Assembly: GCF_011683955.1 (NCBI RefSeq) | Contig: NZ_JAAQPI010000002.1 | Span: 1-64,000 of the forward strand | DNA from: Pseudomaricurvus alkylphenolicus | Lineage (GTDB): Bacteria; Pseudomonadota; Gammaproteobacteria; Pseudomonadales; Cellvibrionaceae | Reading direction: 5' to 3' | DNA length: 64,000 bases | Part shown: in pieces, positions 24,792 to 34,065 of the stretch | Numbering within the stretch: position 1 is the first letter of the stretch | Layout: the number at the start of each line of letters is the position of its first letter | The notes under the pieces: generated by a model | What the model saw: the letters and a program-made list of their open reading frames with translations, nothing else | What the model was told of the DNA's origin: nothing | Database searches by the model: none | Translations under genes and position numbers: made by a program

Positions 24792-26603
24792 ATGCCGCTA
24801 CTTTGCCTCCCAATAAGAGTCCTGTTTGCCAGCCTGCTCCTGGTAATGCTCCCGAGCGGCGCGCTAGGACAACAGCTTGGCGGCTCATCGCTGGATTCGA
24901 GCCTGGGAGGCCTGAGCCTGCAAAGCAACGCCATTGGCAATTCTCTCACCGCTACCGAGTTTCTACCCGTTGACGAGGCCTATCAGCTGAGCGGAAACCA
25001 TACCGGCGATGGCAAACTGGCCCTGAACTGGGATATCGCTGAAGGATATTACCTCTATCAGCATCGACTTAAGTTTGTTGCCGAAGGGGAAACACTGACC
25101 CCTCAACTGCCAGCCGGTGAAATCAAGTATGACGAATACTTCGAGAAGGAGCTGGAAGTCTATTACCACCAGCTGAACGTTGAGCTGCCTTCGACGTCAC
25201 TACCCTATGAGCTAAGAGTACATTCACAGGGCTGCGCAGATGCAGGCCTTTGTTACCCCCCCCAGATCCAGACCTATAAGGTCACCGCTGCCGGCATCAG
25301 CCTGCAAGCTCCCCCCGGTCCCTCCGGCACCCCTGCATCTGCAAAGGATACAGGCGCATTGGGTTTTACCGCCTTACTTCTGACCATGCTGGCGGCAGCA
25401 CTTGGTGGCGTCATTCTTAACCTGATGCCCTGTGTCTTCCCGGTGCTTTCTCTGAAAGCCCTGAGCCTGGCCCAGAGCCATAACAGCCCGCACCAGCAGC
25501 ACCTGCATGGCTGGGCCTATACTCTGGGTGCTGTGGCAACCTTTGTGCTGGTGGCCGCCATAATGCTGGCGTTGCGCGAGGCTGGCCAAGCGGTAGGCTG
25601 GGGGTTTCAGCTGCAATCTCCCACCGTGGTGGCTGCACTGGCGTATCTGTTCTTTATAATGGGGCTGGTACTGTCTGGTCACCTGGCGCTTGGTGGTTCT
25701 TTCGCAGGTACCGGACAAAGCCTGACCACCGGCCAGGGATTAAAGTCCTCCTTTTTCACTGGAGCCCTTGCTACGGTTGTCGCCAGCCCCTGTACCGCGC
25801 CCTTTATGGGTGGTGCCCTGGGCGCAGCCGTGACCCAGCCAGCCCCCATCGCACTGCTGATCTTCGCCAGCCTTGGATTTGGCATGGCCCTGCCAGTGCT
25901 GATCCTCAGTTACTACCCCAAGTTATCGCGCTTGCTTCCCAAACCCGGAGCCTGGATGGAACAATTGAAGCAACTCCTGGCCTTCCCGCTCTACGCCACT
26001 GCCCTATGGCTGCTCTGGGTATTGGGGCGCCAGACGGGTGTCGACCAGGTGGCTATGTTGTTGGCCGGCGCAATTGCGCTGACGCTTGCGGCCTGGCTGT
26101 GGCAGCAACGGGCGGGCTGGACGCGCGCGCTGGCCGCCCTGACCGCGATCGCCGCCCTGTATCCGCTGGCCTCGCCAATGGAAACCACGCAAGCGCACCC
26201 GCAAGCTCTTAAAGAAGGATGGCAGCCCTACTCCGTGCAACGACTCCAGGAGCTGAGAAGCTCCAACACACCGGTTTTCATTAATCTGACCGCCGATTGG
26301 TGCATCACCTGCCTTCTGAACGAGAGAGTGGCCCTGGAAACAGAACGCACACGGCAGGCCTTTGACAATGCCGGCGTCGTACGCTTAAAAGGGGATTGGA
26401 CCCATTACAATCCGGCCATTACCGAATTATTGGCTACCTATGGCCGCAACGGTGTCCCTTTGTATTTACTTTACCCTGCCAGCAATCAGTCAGACCCGGC
26501 CATTCTCCCTCAAATTTTGACCGAATCCACCCTGATTGAAGCCATCAATGCCATAAAAAACGAGGATAGCAGCACGTTCTCACAAGTTTCCAGCACACGC
26601 TAA
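24792..26603 (+). CDS. dsbD: Thiol:disulfide interchange protein DsbD
   Basis: DsbD carries electrons from cytoplasmic thioredoxin to the periplasm, keeping DsbC and cytochrome c maturation factors reduced. The 603-residue protein has a signal peptide and an N-terminal periplasmic domain with CADAGLCYPP (cysteine pair). Eight or so membrane helices (about 190–450) include LMPCVFPVLSLKAL and ASPCTAPFMGG. A C-terminal thioredoxin domain carries DWCITCLLNE. All three cysteine pairs are present. It is divergent from the TPR lipoprotein gene. Confidence 0.96.
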   Translation: MPLLCLPIRVLFASLLLVMLPSGALGQQLGGSSLDSSLGGLSLQSNAIGNSLTATEFLPVDEAYQLSGNHTGDGKLALNWDIAEGYYLYQHRLKFVAEGETLTPQLPAGEIKYDEYFEKELEVYYHQLNVELPSTSLPYELRVHSQGCADAGLCYPPQIQTYKVTAAGISLQAPPGPSGTPASAKDTGALGFTALLLTMLAAALGGVILNLMPCVFPVLSLKALSLAQSHNSPHQQHLHGWAYTLGAVATFVLVAAIMLALREAGQAVGWGFQLQSPTVVAALAYLFFIMGLVLSGHLALGGSFAGTGQSLTTGQGLKSSFFTGALATVVASPCTAPFMGGALGAAVTQPAPIALLIFASLGFGMALPVLILSYYPKLSRLLPKPGAWMEQLKQLLAFPLYATALWLLWVLGRQTGVDQVAMLLAGAIALTLAAWLWQQRAGWTRALAALTAIAALYPLASPMETTQAHPQALKEGWQPYSVQRLQELRSSNTPVFINLTADWCITCLLNERVALETERTRQAFDNAGVVRLKGDWTHYNPAITELLATYGRNGVPLYLLYPASNQSDPAILPQILTESTLIEAINAIKNEDSSTFSQVSSTR

Positions 26604-26884
26604 GAACATCACGCAAATTCTGCAAACTGGCCACCAAAATAAAGGCAACTGCTGCGAACCTCGCCAAACCTTCAACGACCGCAATTTTATCGCCATTTTT
26701 CTGCAATAAAACTTCGTCAATCTTGTCGCGAAAATTCATCATCTTCAGAAAAAACCGCAAACCTCTGGACGCGCCCCTTTAATTGGGGCAAACTCAGGGC
26801 TCGAAGTAGATTGCGCCATGCGGTAACGGCCTATTACAGCCAGATGACTGCACGTTGCAGACAGTTAGCGACAGGAATTCACTG

Positions 26885-27334
26885 ATGGCATCGATTCTGG
26901 TTCTTCATGGACCCAACTTGAACCTTCTCGGTACCCGCGAGCCGGAAATTTACGGTCACACGACCCTGGCAGACATTGACCAGACTCTGACTCAATTGTG
27001 TGTTGATGCCGGGCACCATCTGCAAACCCTGCAGAGCAATGCCGAGTACGAGCTGATTGATCGCATACACGATGCTCCGCGTGAGGGAATCAATTTCATT
27101 GTTATCAACCCTGCCGCCTTTACCCATACCAGTGTTGCACTGCGGGACGCTTTGGCGGGCGTGGGCATTCCCTATATCGAGGTGCACCTGAGCAATGTGC
27201 ACAGCCGCGAGCCCTTTCGCCAACACTCCTATTTTTCCGACCTCGCACAAGGTGTTATCTGCGGGTTCGGTGCGCAAAGCTACGAGCTGGCGCTGCAAGC
27301 CGCCTTTCGGCAACTGGCCGCAAAGGAACGGTAG
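26885..27334 (+). CDS. aroQ: 3-dehydroquinate dehydratase, type II
   Basis: AroQ converts 3-dehydroquinate to 3-dehydroshikimate in the shikimate pathway. The 149-residue protein begins [21 protein letters not shown], with the catalytic Tyr near residue 22. It continues with [27 protein letters not shown] and [14 protein letters not shown], all signatures of the dodecameric type II enzyme. The ATG at 26885 has AGGA about 9 bases upstream. The order aroQ–accB–accC is common in gammaproteobacteria. Confidence 0.97.
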   Translation: MASILVLHGPNLNLLGTREPEIYGHTTLADIDQTLTQLCVDAGHHLQTLQSNAEYELIDRIHDAPREGINFIVINPAAFTHTSVALRDALAGVGIPYIEVHLSNVHSREPFRQHSYFSDLAQGVICGFGAQSYELALQAAFRQLAAKER

Positions 27335-27404
27335 AACCATTTTTTAACCCACTCTCAATCATTATTGCCCTCTGGGCCAACTCAAATTACGGGAAACCAT
27401 CATC

Positions 27405-27866
27405 ATGGATATACGCAAAATCAAAAAGCTGATCGAACTTCTGGAAGAGTCCGATATCGGTGAGCTGGAAATCAAAGAAGGTGAAGAGTCAGTGCGCATC
27501 AGCCGCGGCAGCGGTGTCGTCGCTGCCCCTCAGATGTACGCCGCCCCTGCTCCTGTCGCCGCTGCAGCCCCCGCACCGGCAGCCCCAGCCGCTCCGGCCG
27601 CCGAAGAGAAAAAAGAGGCCCCCACGCTGACCGGCCACATCATCAAGTCACCCATGGTGGGCACTTACTACGCTGCACCAAGCCCGGGTTCCCCTGCATT
27701 TGTTGAAGTGGGTCAACACGTTAAGCCAGGCGACGTTATCTGCATCGTTGAAGCCATGAAGATGATGAACCAGATCGAAGCCGACAAGGCTGGCGTTGTA
27801 GAAGCCATTCTGGTTGAAGACGGCGAGCCGGTTGAATTTGACCAGCCTCTGATCACCATCGTTTAA
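27405..27866 (+). CDS. accB: Biotin carboxyl carrier protein of acetyl-CoA carboxylase
   Basis: AccB carries biotin between the biotin carboxylase and the carboxyltransferase in the first step of fatty-acid synthesis. The 153-residue protein has an N-terminal helical part, an Ala/Pro-rich flexible linker (about residues 45–75) and a C-terminal biotinyl domain. The acceptor lysine is in [13 protein letters not shown] (about residue 119). accC starts 27 bp downstream. Confidence 0.98.
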   Translation: MDIRKIKKLIELLEESDIGELEIKEGEESVRISRGSGVVAAPQMYAAPAPVAAAAPAPAAPAAPAAEEKKEAPTLTGHIIKSPMVGTYYAAPSPGSPAFVEVGQHVKPGDVICIVEAMKMMNQIEADKAGVVEAILVEDGEPVEFDQPLITIV

Positions 27867-27893
27867 CGACGACCCCTGACAGAGGATTTGGGC

Positions 27894-29234
27894 ATGTTTG
27901 AAAAAATTCTAATCGCCAACCGCGGCGAGATTGCTCTGCGGGTTTTGCGAGCCTGCAAGGAAATGGGAATCAAGACCGTCGCCGTGCACTCGCAGATCGA
28001 TCGCGACCTGAAACACGTGCGCCTGGCCGACGAGTCGGTCTGCATTGGTCCGAACCCGTCGCCCGAGAGCTATCTCAATATCCCTCGCATCATCAGCGCC
28101 ATGGAAATTACTGACTCCATGGCCGTTCACCCCGGCTATGGATTTCTGGCGGAAAACGCCGATTTCGCCGAGCAGGTGCAGAAAAGTGGCTTTACCTTTA
28201 TCGGCCCCAGCGCCGACGTAATTCGTCTGATGGGCGACAAGGTATCCGCCATTGAAGCCATGCAGAAGGCGGGCGTACCCACGGTACCGGGCTCCAATGG
28301 TCCACTGCCGGACGACCCCGAAACCTGCGTTCGACACGGCCGTGAAATTGGATATCCCGTGATTATCAAAGCTGCAGCCGGTGGTGGTGGCCGCGGCATG
28401 CGCGTGGTGCAAACCGAATCTGCGCTGATGAATTCCATTCGTGTTACCAAAGCTGAGGCGCTGGCCGGTTTTGGCGACGACACCGTGTATATGGAGAAAT
28501 TCCTGCAAAACCCGAGACACGTCGAAGTCCAGGTAATGTCCGATGGTCAGGGTAATGCGGTGCACTTTGGCGACCGGGACTGCTCACTGCAGCGCCGCCA
28601 CCAAAAGGTACTGGAAGAAGCACCTGCGCCGTTTATTGACGAAGCGGCTCGCCGCGACGTCTACCAGGCCTGTGTCAACGCCTGTATCGAAATTGGTTAC
28701 CGCGGTGCGGGCACTTTCGAGTTCCTCTACGAAGACGGTCGCTTCTATTTCATCGAAATGAACACCCGTATTCAGGTGGAGCACCCGGTTACCGAAATGA
28801 TCACCGGTGTGGATCTGATCAAGGAACAGATTCGTGTTTGTGCCGGCGAAAAACTGTCCCTGACCCAGGACCAGATCAAGATCAAAGGCCACGCCTTTGA
28901 GTGCCGTATTAATGCGGAAGATCCCAAGACCTTTATGCCATGCCCCGGCACCGTGAACCAGTTTCATGCACCAGGAGGCTTGGGCGTACGGGTGGATTCC
29001 CACCTCTACAGCGGTTACAAGGTTCCGCCCAACTACGACTCCATGATCGCCAAAGTGATCACCCACGCCGACTCCCGCGAAGAAGCCCTGGCCCGCATGC
29101 GCAGTGCCCTGGACGAACTGGTGGTTGACGGTATTCGTACCAACATTCCCCTGCAGGAGGATCTGGTTCGCGATTCCGGCTTCTCTGAAGGCGGCGTCAA
29201 CATTCACTATCTGGAGAAGAAGCTGGGCCTGTAA
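27894..29234 (+). CDS. accC: Biotin carboxylase subunit of acetyl-CoA carboxylase
   Basis: AccC carboxylates the biotin on AccB using ATP and bicarbonate. The 446-residue ATP-grasp enzyme shows [20 protein letters not shown], the glycine-rich loop [12 protein letters not shown], the metal/ATP motif [16 protein letters not shown] and the C-terminal [12 protein letters not shown] chose the ATG at 27894 with AGAGGA 7 bases upstream; a TTG two codons earlier is less likely. A terminator follows at 29261–29284. Confidence 0.98.
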   Translation: MFEKILIANRGEIALRVLRACKEMGIKTVAVHSQIDRDLKHVRLADESVCIGPNPSPESYLNIPRIISAMEITDSMAVHPGYGFLAENADFAEQVQKSGFTFIGPSADVIRLMGDKVSAIEAMQKAGVPTVPGSNGPLPDDPETCVRHGREIGYPVIIKAAAGGGGRGMRVVQTESALMNSIRVTKAEALAGFGDDTVYMEKFLQNPRHVEVQVMSDGQGNAVHFGDRDCSLQRRHQKVLEEAPAPFIDEAARRDVYQACVNACIEIGYRGAGTFEFLYEDGRFYFIEMNTRIQVEHPVTEMITGVDLIKEQIRVCAGEKLSLTQDQIKIKGHAFECRINAEDPKTFMPCPGTVNQFHAPGGLGVRVDSHLYSGYKVPPNYDSMIAKVITHADSREEALARMRSALDELVVDGIRTNIPLQEDLVRDSGFSEGGVNIHYLEKKLGL

Positions 29235-29260
29235 TTCAGAGCCCTCTTTAACTCCACCTG

Positions 29261-29284
29261 AACCCGCCGCTTGGCGGGTTTTTG
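29261..29284 (+). terminator. Rho-independent terminator after accC
   Basis: AACCCGCC-GCTT-GGCGGGTTTTT forms an 8-bp stem with a 4-base loop and a T tail. It lies 26 bp after the accC stop and ends the aroQ–accB–accC unit before the LysR gene. Confidence 0.9.
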
Positions 29285-29377
29285 GTTTCTGCACGCCAAC
29301 AAAACCGGGGTACCGATACACATAAACAGATTTTATGTCTAGAATAGGTGGATTAGAATTCCTTATCTGGGCCCGCC

Positions 29378-30229
29378 ATGAAAAACCTTCCCACTGACTT
29401 TCTACGCTCGTTTGTCACCGTTGCCCAGTGTGGGAGCTATACCCAGTGTGCTGAGCAGTTGGGACGCACCCAACCGGCCATCAGTCTGCAGATCCGGCGC
29501 CTGGAGGAAATCGTGGGGGAAAAGCTGTTTGCCCGCCATGGCAACCAGCTTTCGCTGACCGCAGCCGGCCGGAGTTTGCACGGTTACGGCGTCAAGATGC
29601 TGCAGCTAAACGATGAAGCCATAGCTGAGTTCGACAACCCGCAAATCAGTGGCAGAGTGCGCGTCGGCATCCCCAGTGAGTTTGCGGTGGTACTACTGCC
29701 TAAAATCATTCGCCGTTTTACCGTCGCCTACCCCAAGGTCGCCCTGGAAGTTCATTGCGAATTGAGTAAGGACTTGCTCAGTGATGAGCAGAAAAACCGA
29801 TTTGACCTGATTCTGGCACTGCAGGAATGGCCGAATCCCAGCCAACCGGGATACATTAAAACCGAACGCCTGGTGTGGGCAGGCAGCGCCCGCCACAGCA
29901 CCGAGTCCAGACAGCCTCTGCCTCTGATTTGTGCTCCCGCGCCCTGCATTTATCGCAAACGTGCGCTCCAGGCTTTGGAAAATTGCGGTGTCGCCGCGCA
30001 AGTGGTGTATACAATAGCGGATTTGACGGGTATTCAATCGGCGGTGGATGAAGGAATCGGGCTGACCGTGTTAACCAGCAGCACCGTACCGGAAAATCTC
30101 AGCATTCTCGACAGTAACGACAACCTGCCCGAACTGGGAGAGATAGGAGTTAGTATTTTTATGCCTCGGCAGAATCAGTCAAAGGCAGTTGCCCTGCTGG
30201 CCGAGGCCATTGCCAACAATCTGACCTGA
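29378..30229 (+). CDS. LysR-family transcriptional regulator
   Basis: This is a 283-residue regulator. An N-terminal winged helix-turn-helix is clear (LRSFVTVAQCGSYTQCAEQLGRTQPAISLQIRRLEEIVGEKLF pattern). The substrate-binding-like effector domain starts near residue 90 (GRVRVGIPSEFAVVLLPKII). The target and ligand are unknown. It does not have the usual divergent neighbour: accC lies upstream on the same strand, and ribA converges with no gap at all, the two stop codons being adjacent (30229/30230). Confidence 0.93.
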   Translation: MKNLPTDFLRSFVTVAQCGSYTQCAEQLGRTQPAISLQIRRLEEIVGEKLFARHGNQLSLTAAGRSLHGYGVKMLQLNDEAIAEFDNPQISGRVRVGIPSEFAVVLLPKIIRRFTVAYPKVALEVHCELSKDLLSDEQKNRFDLILALQEWPNPSQPGYIKTERLVWAGSARHSTESRQPLPLICAPAPCIYRKRALQALENCGVAAQVVYTIADLTGIQSAVDEGIGLTVLTSSTVPENLSILDSNDNLPELGEIGVSIFMPRQNQSKAVALLAEAIANNLT

Positions 30230-30859
30230 CTAATCCTTGGCCTGATCCTCAGATTGACCTTCGCCCTCATCACCTTCCAGCAGGTGGCCCAGTTTACCTT
30301 TTTTGGTTTCCAGGTATTTGGCATTGTGAGGATTGCGTCCACGTTCATGAGCCACACGCTCTACAACATTAACACCGAGCTCCTGCAGCGCTTTCACTTT
30401 GCGGGGGTTGTTCGTCATTAACTTGAGCTGTTTTATTTTGAGGTGCTCAAGCATGGGTTTAAGAATGGAGTAGTCACGCATATCGGCACCGAAACCCAAG
30501 CGCTCATTGGCTTCGACAGTATCGGCACCACAGTCCTGCAGGTGATAGGCCTTGATCTTATTTAGCAAACCGATGCCGCGCCCCTCTTGGCGCAGATAAA
30601 AAATCACCCCGCGCCCCTGCAGGGCGATTTTGTGCATAGCCGCTTGCAACTGGGCACCACAATCACAGCGCAGGCTAAAGAGCGCATCCCCCGTCAGGCA
30701 TTCGGAATGAATACGGGCCATGATCGGCTCGTCGCCTTCAATCTGCCCCATGGAAAGCACCACGTGCTCTTTGTTGTTTGCCGAATCTTCAAATCCGTGC
30801 ATTTCAAAAATGCCCCAGGGTGTGGGCAATTTTGAAGACTCTACGTAACGTACTGTCAC
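30230..30859 (-). CDS. ribA: GTP cyclohydrolase II
   Basis: RibA opens GTP to start riboflavin synthesis. The 209-residue stand-alone enzyme keeps the zinc cysteines C54, C65 and C67 ([17 protein letters not shown]) and the catalytic stretch [35 protein letters not shown] is also intact. The start is GTG at 30859 with AAGGGG 8 bases before it. It is needed because the RibA-like half of RibBA in this window lacks the zinc site. It is the last gene of the minus-strand vitamin cluster. Confidence 0.97.
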   Translation of the reverse strand: MTVRYVESSKLPTPWGIFEMHGFEDSANNKEHVVLSMGQIEGDEPIMARIHSECLTGDALFSLRCDCGAQLQAAMHKIALQGRGVIFYLRQEGRGIGLLNKIKAYHLQDCGADTVEANERLGFGADMRDYSILKPMLEHLKIKQLKLMTNNPRKVKALQELGVNVVERVAHERGRNPHNAKYLETKKGKLGHLLEGDEGEGQSEDQAKD

Positions 30860-30916
30860 TGTATCAACCCCTTGTTACCTGCATCGGCCAGGATGCATTA
30901 TTACTGCTAATGCTGC

Positions 30917-31558
30917 TTAGAAACGGCTTTGCAAGACCAGTACACCATTTTCACGGAACAGTTTTACCCGGCTAAGGTAGCTGTTACCCAATAATATGAC
31001 TTCCGGGAAATTACCGACGTTTACCAGCGCCTCGACATTTTCCACTTTAACCGTACCGATGGTCACGCTCTTGAGCTTCACCAGATAGCCATTGACGTAA
31101 CCGTTGGCGGTACTGATTGGCGTCAAGCGACCATTGCGATAGTCAATACCCAGCGCTTTGGCCTGGGGCAGACTCATCGCCACCGCCGTCGCACCGGTGT
31201 CCACCATGACAGTAACGGCGCGTCCATTGATCCTGGCTGGGGTCACATAATGACCGCCATGCGATGGCGCCAGCCTGACTTCCGCGGCTTCCGCCTTGCG
31301 GTAGTTGGTAGAGATCCGCTTCGACAATCCCAGCTCATGTCGACGGCCATCGAATTCCAGTATGGCTTTCTTACTGTCGGCGGAGACCAGCTTGACACCG
31401 CCTCGAGTCATTCCCTGCTTAAGCAGTATCTGCTGCCCGTCGATCACAAGTAGCGCGCTGCCACCGAACAGTCCCTTAACTTCAACCTCAGTGGCCAGCG
31501 CCGTGGTTGCCAGCAAAGACAACACCAAGGCGAGCACCCACTTCGGCCAGGTTCTCAC
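30917..31558 (-). CDS. Exported retropepsin-like aspartic protease (clan AA)
   Basis: This is a 213-residue protein with a signal peptide (MRTWPKWVLALVLSLLATTALA). After a 75-residue N-terminal beta-rich part comes a single-lobe aspartic-protease domain: INGRAVTVMVDTGATAVAMS with the catalytic DTGA (about residue 117), and later VILLGNSYLSRVKLF (hydrophobic-Gly pair). It matches the bacterial family of periplasmic retropepsin-like proteins (TIGR02281 type), which should work as dimers. Its start overlaps the pgpA stop by 4 bases, so the two are translationally coupled. The substrate is unknown. Confidence 0.85.
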   Translation of the reverse strand: MRTWPKWVLALVLSLLATTALATEVEVKGLFGGSALLVIDGQQILLKQGMTRGGVKLVSADSKKAILEFDGRRHELGLSKRISTNYRKAEAAEVRLAPSHGGHYVTPARINGRAVTVMVDTGATAVAMSLPQAKALGIDYRNGRLTPISTANGYVNGYLVKLKSVTIGTVKVENVEALVNVGNFPEVILLGNSYLSRVKLFRENGVLVLQSRF

Positions 31559-32061
31559 TGCAATACTCCGTAGCAGACCTGCATCGCCAATAATGCCATC
31601 AGACCTGCGAGAACATCGTCGAGCATAATACCCAGACCACCGCCGACACGTTTATCTGCCCAGCTGATTGGCCAGGGCTTCCAGATATCGAACAGTCGAA
31701 ACCAGATAAATCCCAACAGTGGCCACAACCAGCCACTGGGCGCGGCAAACATTGCAATCCAATAACCGACAAATTCGTCCCAGACGATGCCGCCATGATC
31801 ATGCACCCCCAAATCCCGGGCCGTACGATCACAGATATACACACCGGCCAGAAACGTCAGCACCAGCACCAGCAGATAGGATGACAGCGGCAGTTGTGCT
31901 ATGGCCAGATAGAGAGGCACCGCTGCCAGGGTACCCACAGTACCGGGGGCTTTTGGAGACAGACCGGAGCCAAATCCAAACGCCAGCAAATGTACAGGCC
32001 GCGCGAGCAGCTCCTGGAATGACGGATTCACCGATGTCCTGGTGACCTCCGAGGTATTCAT
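31555..32061 (-). CDS. pgpA: Phosphatidylglycerophosphatase A
   Basis: PgpA removes phosphate from phosphatidylglycerophosphate to give phosphatidylglycerol. The 168-residue membrane protein shows FGFGSGLSPKAPGTVGTLAAVPLY, DRTARDLGVHDHGGIVWDEFVGYW and a C-terminal GGLGIMLDDVLAGL, the acidic metal-binding motifs of the family. It overlaps thiL upstream and the aspartic-protease gene downstream by 4 bases each. The neighbourhood nusB–thiL–pgpA is widely conserved. Confidence 0.96.
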   Translation of the reverse strand: MNTSEVTRTSVNPSFQELLARPVHLLAFGFGSGLSPKAPGTVGTLAAVPLYLAIAQLPLSSYLLVLVLTFLAGVYICDRTARDLGVHDHGGIVWDEFVGYWIAMFAAPSGWLWPLLGFIWFRLFDIWKPWPISWADKRVGGGLGIMLDDVLAGLMALLAMQVCYGVLQ

Positions 32062-33032
32062 GTCGCCTCCGGACCAAAGTGCTGGAAGCCCTTGGCATTC
32101 ACACGGACTTGTTTACCCCGGTAAAAACACTGGAGTTCGCCCCCACTGACAATTTCGCCCACTTCAATCATCACAAGACCCTTGTTTTTGATCTTGTCCT
32201 GCAAGGGCTGCACGTTTGCTGGTGGCACCGTAAAACACAGCTGATAATCGTCACCACCACTTAGAGCCCAATCGAGCGCTTTCGCCCTGTCCACCAATTT
32301 ATTGACCGGCTCAGACAGCGGCAACTGTTCCAGATACAACTTGGCGCCAACAACACTTTGGTTGCAGATATGGCCGAGGTCAGAGATCAAACCGTCAGAA
32401 ATATCCAGAGCCGCCGAGGCATAACCTCTCAACAGCTTGCCCAATTCAATTTGCGGCTTGGGGCGATAGTAGCGCCCCATAAAATAGTCGAATGCCGACT
32501 TACCGACCTCGAGCTGTTGGCGAATAACCGCCAGGGCCGCTGCGCCGTCACCCAGTGGCCCACTCACAAACACGCGGTCACCAGGGTTCGCGTTGCCGCG
32601 CATTAACGCTTGCGACGGGTTTACGGAGCCATGGACCTGAATCGTGACTGACAGTGGGCCGCGGGTGGTGTCGCCACCAACCAGGGAAATATCATAGGAT
32701 TGAGCAGCCCGCAGCAGACCTGTGGAGAACCCCTGTAGCCAATGTCGTTCAGCCTTGGGCATGGTCAGCCCCAGGGTAAACCACAGGGGTTTTGCCCCCA
32801 TGGCTGCCAAATCGCTCAGATTGACCCTCAAAGCGCGCTCAGCAATCAGCTCCGGATCAGCATTGGCCGGAAAGTGAACATCTCCGACCAGGGTATCCAT
32901 GGAGACTGCCAGGCTCTCGCCTTCCGGCACCTGTAACAGCGCGCAGTCGTCGCCAATTCCCAGGGTGACGCCCTCTGCACCCATTTCCTGCCGGAAAAAC
33001 TCATCGATTAATTGGAACTCGCCGATCGACAT
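32058..33032 (-). CDS. thiL: Thiamine-monophosphate kinase
   Basis: ThiL phosphorylates thiamine monophosphate to the active cofactor thiamine diphosphate. The 324-residue protein belongs to the PurM/AIR-synthase fold: GIGDDCALLQVPEG near the N-terminus, SMDTLVGDVHFP, LSDLAAMGAKPLW, LVGGDTTRGPLSVTI and DISDGLISDLGHI. Metal-binding aspartates are present. It overlaps pgpA by 4 bases and follows nusB by 21 bp. Confidence 0.97.
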   Translation of the reverse strand: MSIGEFQLIDEFFRQEMGAEGVTLGIGDDCALLQVPEGESLAVSMDTLVGDVHFPANADPELIAERALRVNLSDLAAMGAKPLWFTLGLTMPKAERHWLQGFSTGLLRAAQSYDISLVGGDTTRGPLSVTIQVHGSVNPSQALMRGNANPGDRVFVSGPLGDGAAALAVIRQQLEVGKSAFDYFMGRYYRPKPQIELGKLLRGYASAALDISDGLISDLGHICNQSVVGAKLYLEQLPLSEPVNKLVDRAKALDWALSGGDDYQLCFTVPPANVQPLQDKIKNKGLVMIEVGEIVSGGELQCFYRGKQVRVNAKGFQHFGPEAT

Positions 33033-33053
33033 ACTTGTTCCGGTCCCATCGCC

Positions 33054-33506
33054 TCAGCTGGATGATTTGCGCGTGGCCTGAACTTCTACCGCTCGATGTT
33101 TTTCGGCCACTTTATCCAACACGCCATTAATGAATTTATGGCTGTCGGTAGCACCAAACTTTTTCGCCAGCGACACCGCTTCGTTGATCACCACCTTGTA
33201 GGGAACGTCAATCCGCTCCTTCAATTCATAGGTGGCCAGCCGCAACAACGCCTGGGTGATTGGATCCAGCTCATCGGCATCACGCTCCTGCAGGAATCCG
33301 GTGTAAGCCCCATCCAGATCAGAGAGTTGCTGGGGAATCTTGTGCAGGAGCTCACGGAAGTAGTCGGTATCCACCTTGCTCATATCGTTGTCGGTATGAA
33401 ACTCGGCTTCAATGACGTTAATCGCGGCAGATGTCATCTGCCACTGGTAGAGTGCCTGCATGGCGTAGTGGCGCGCTTTACGGCGCGCCGCCGGGGATAC
33501 TGTCAT
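33054..33506 (-). CDS. nusB: Transcription antitermination factor NusB
   Basis: NusB binds boxA RNA with S10 (NusE) to build antitermination complexes on rRNA operons. The 150-residue all-helical protein begins SPAARRKARHYAMQALYQWQM, with the Arg-rich helix that contacts RNA, and ends with KFGATDSHKFINGVLDKVAEKHR. It sits between ribH and thiL, its usual place. Confidence 0.97.
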   Translation of the reverse strand: MTVSPAARRKARHYAMQALYQWQMTSAAINVIEAEFHTDNDMSKVDTDYFRELLHKIPQQLSDLDGAYTGFLQERDADELDPITQALLRLATYELKERIDVPYKVVINEAVSLAKKFGATDSHKFINGVLDKVAEKHRAVEVQATRKSSS

Positions 33507-33537
33507 TCTGGTCTAACCCAATTACTGTTTGGTGTGT

Positions 33538-34008
33538 TTAAACTTTGCCCAGCAGCGATACCATTTCCAGGGCAGTGGTCGCGGCTTCTTCACCTTTGTT
33601 ACCCGCCTTGGTACCGGAGCGCTCAATGGCTTGCTCAATGGAGTCAACCGTCAGAACACCGAAGGTCACCACGGTATCGGAGGCCAGAGAAACCTGGGCC
33701 AGGCCTTTAGTACATTCGCCGGCAACGTATTCGAAGTGCGGAGTGCCACCGCGAATCACGGCACCCAGGGCGATGATTGCATCAAACTCGCCTTTCGCCG
33801 CAAGACGCTGGGCGACCAATGGAAATTCAAAGGCTCCCGGGGCGTAGTAGATGGTGATTTGATCATCGCTGATACCATGACGACGCAGTGTGTCCAGCGC
33901 TCCCTCTTTCAAGCTCTCCACAACAAAGCTGTTCCAGCGACTGACGATCAGCGCAAACTTGCCCTGGTTGTTGATGAAATCTCCTTCGATCACCTTAATC
34001 TGGCTCAT
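33538..34008 (-). CDS. ribH: 6,7-dimethyl-8-ribityllumazine synthase
   Basis: RibH joins the pyrimidine and butanone-phosphate precursors to form lumazine, the penultimate riboflavin step. The 156-residue protein shows [29 protein letters not shown]-like [35 protein letters not shown] with the catalytic His, and [17 protein letters not shown]. It forms a cage of pentamers in relatives. It lies 57 bp after ribBA. Confidence 0.97.
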   Translation of the reverse strand: MSQIKVIEGDFINNQGKFALIVSRWNSFVVESLKEGALDTLRRHGISDDQITIYYAPGAFEFPLVAQRLAAKGEFDAIIALGAVIRGGTPHFEYVAGECTKGLAQVSLASDTVVTFGVLTVDSIEQAIERSGTKAGNKGEEAATTALEMVSLLGKV

Positions 34009-34065
34009 AATCTGTTCTCTTTTTAACTATTCCTGTGGGACTCTCGAGGTCTACCGCCGAGGCGA

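Noticed and set aside
26545-26760. Minus-strand 71-codon frame overlapping the dsbD 3' end, with a charged N-terminus and a hydrophobic helix
   Set aside because: It looks protein-like in part, but overlaps dsbD, has no convincing ribosome site and ends in an irregular Cys/Trp-rich tail. Conservation would be needed to accept it.
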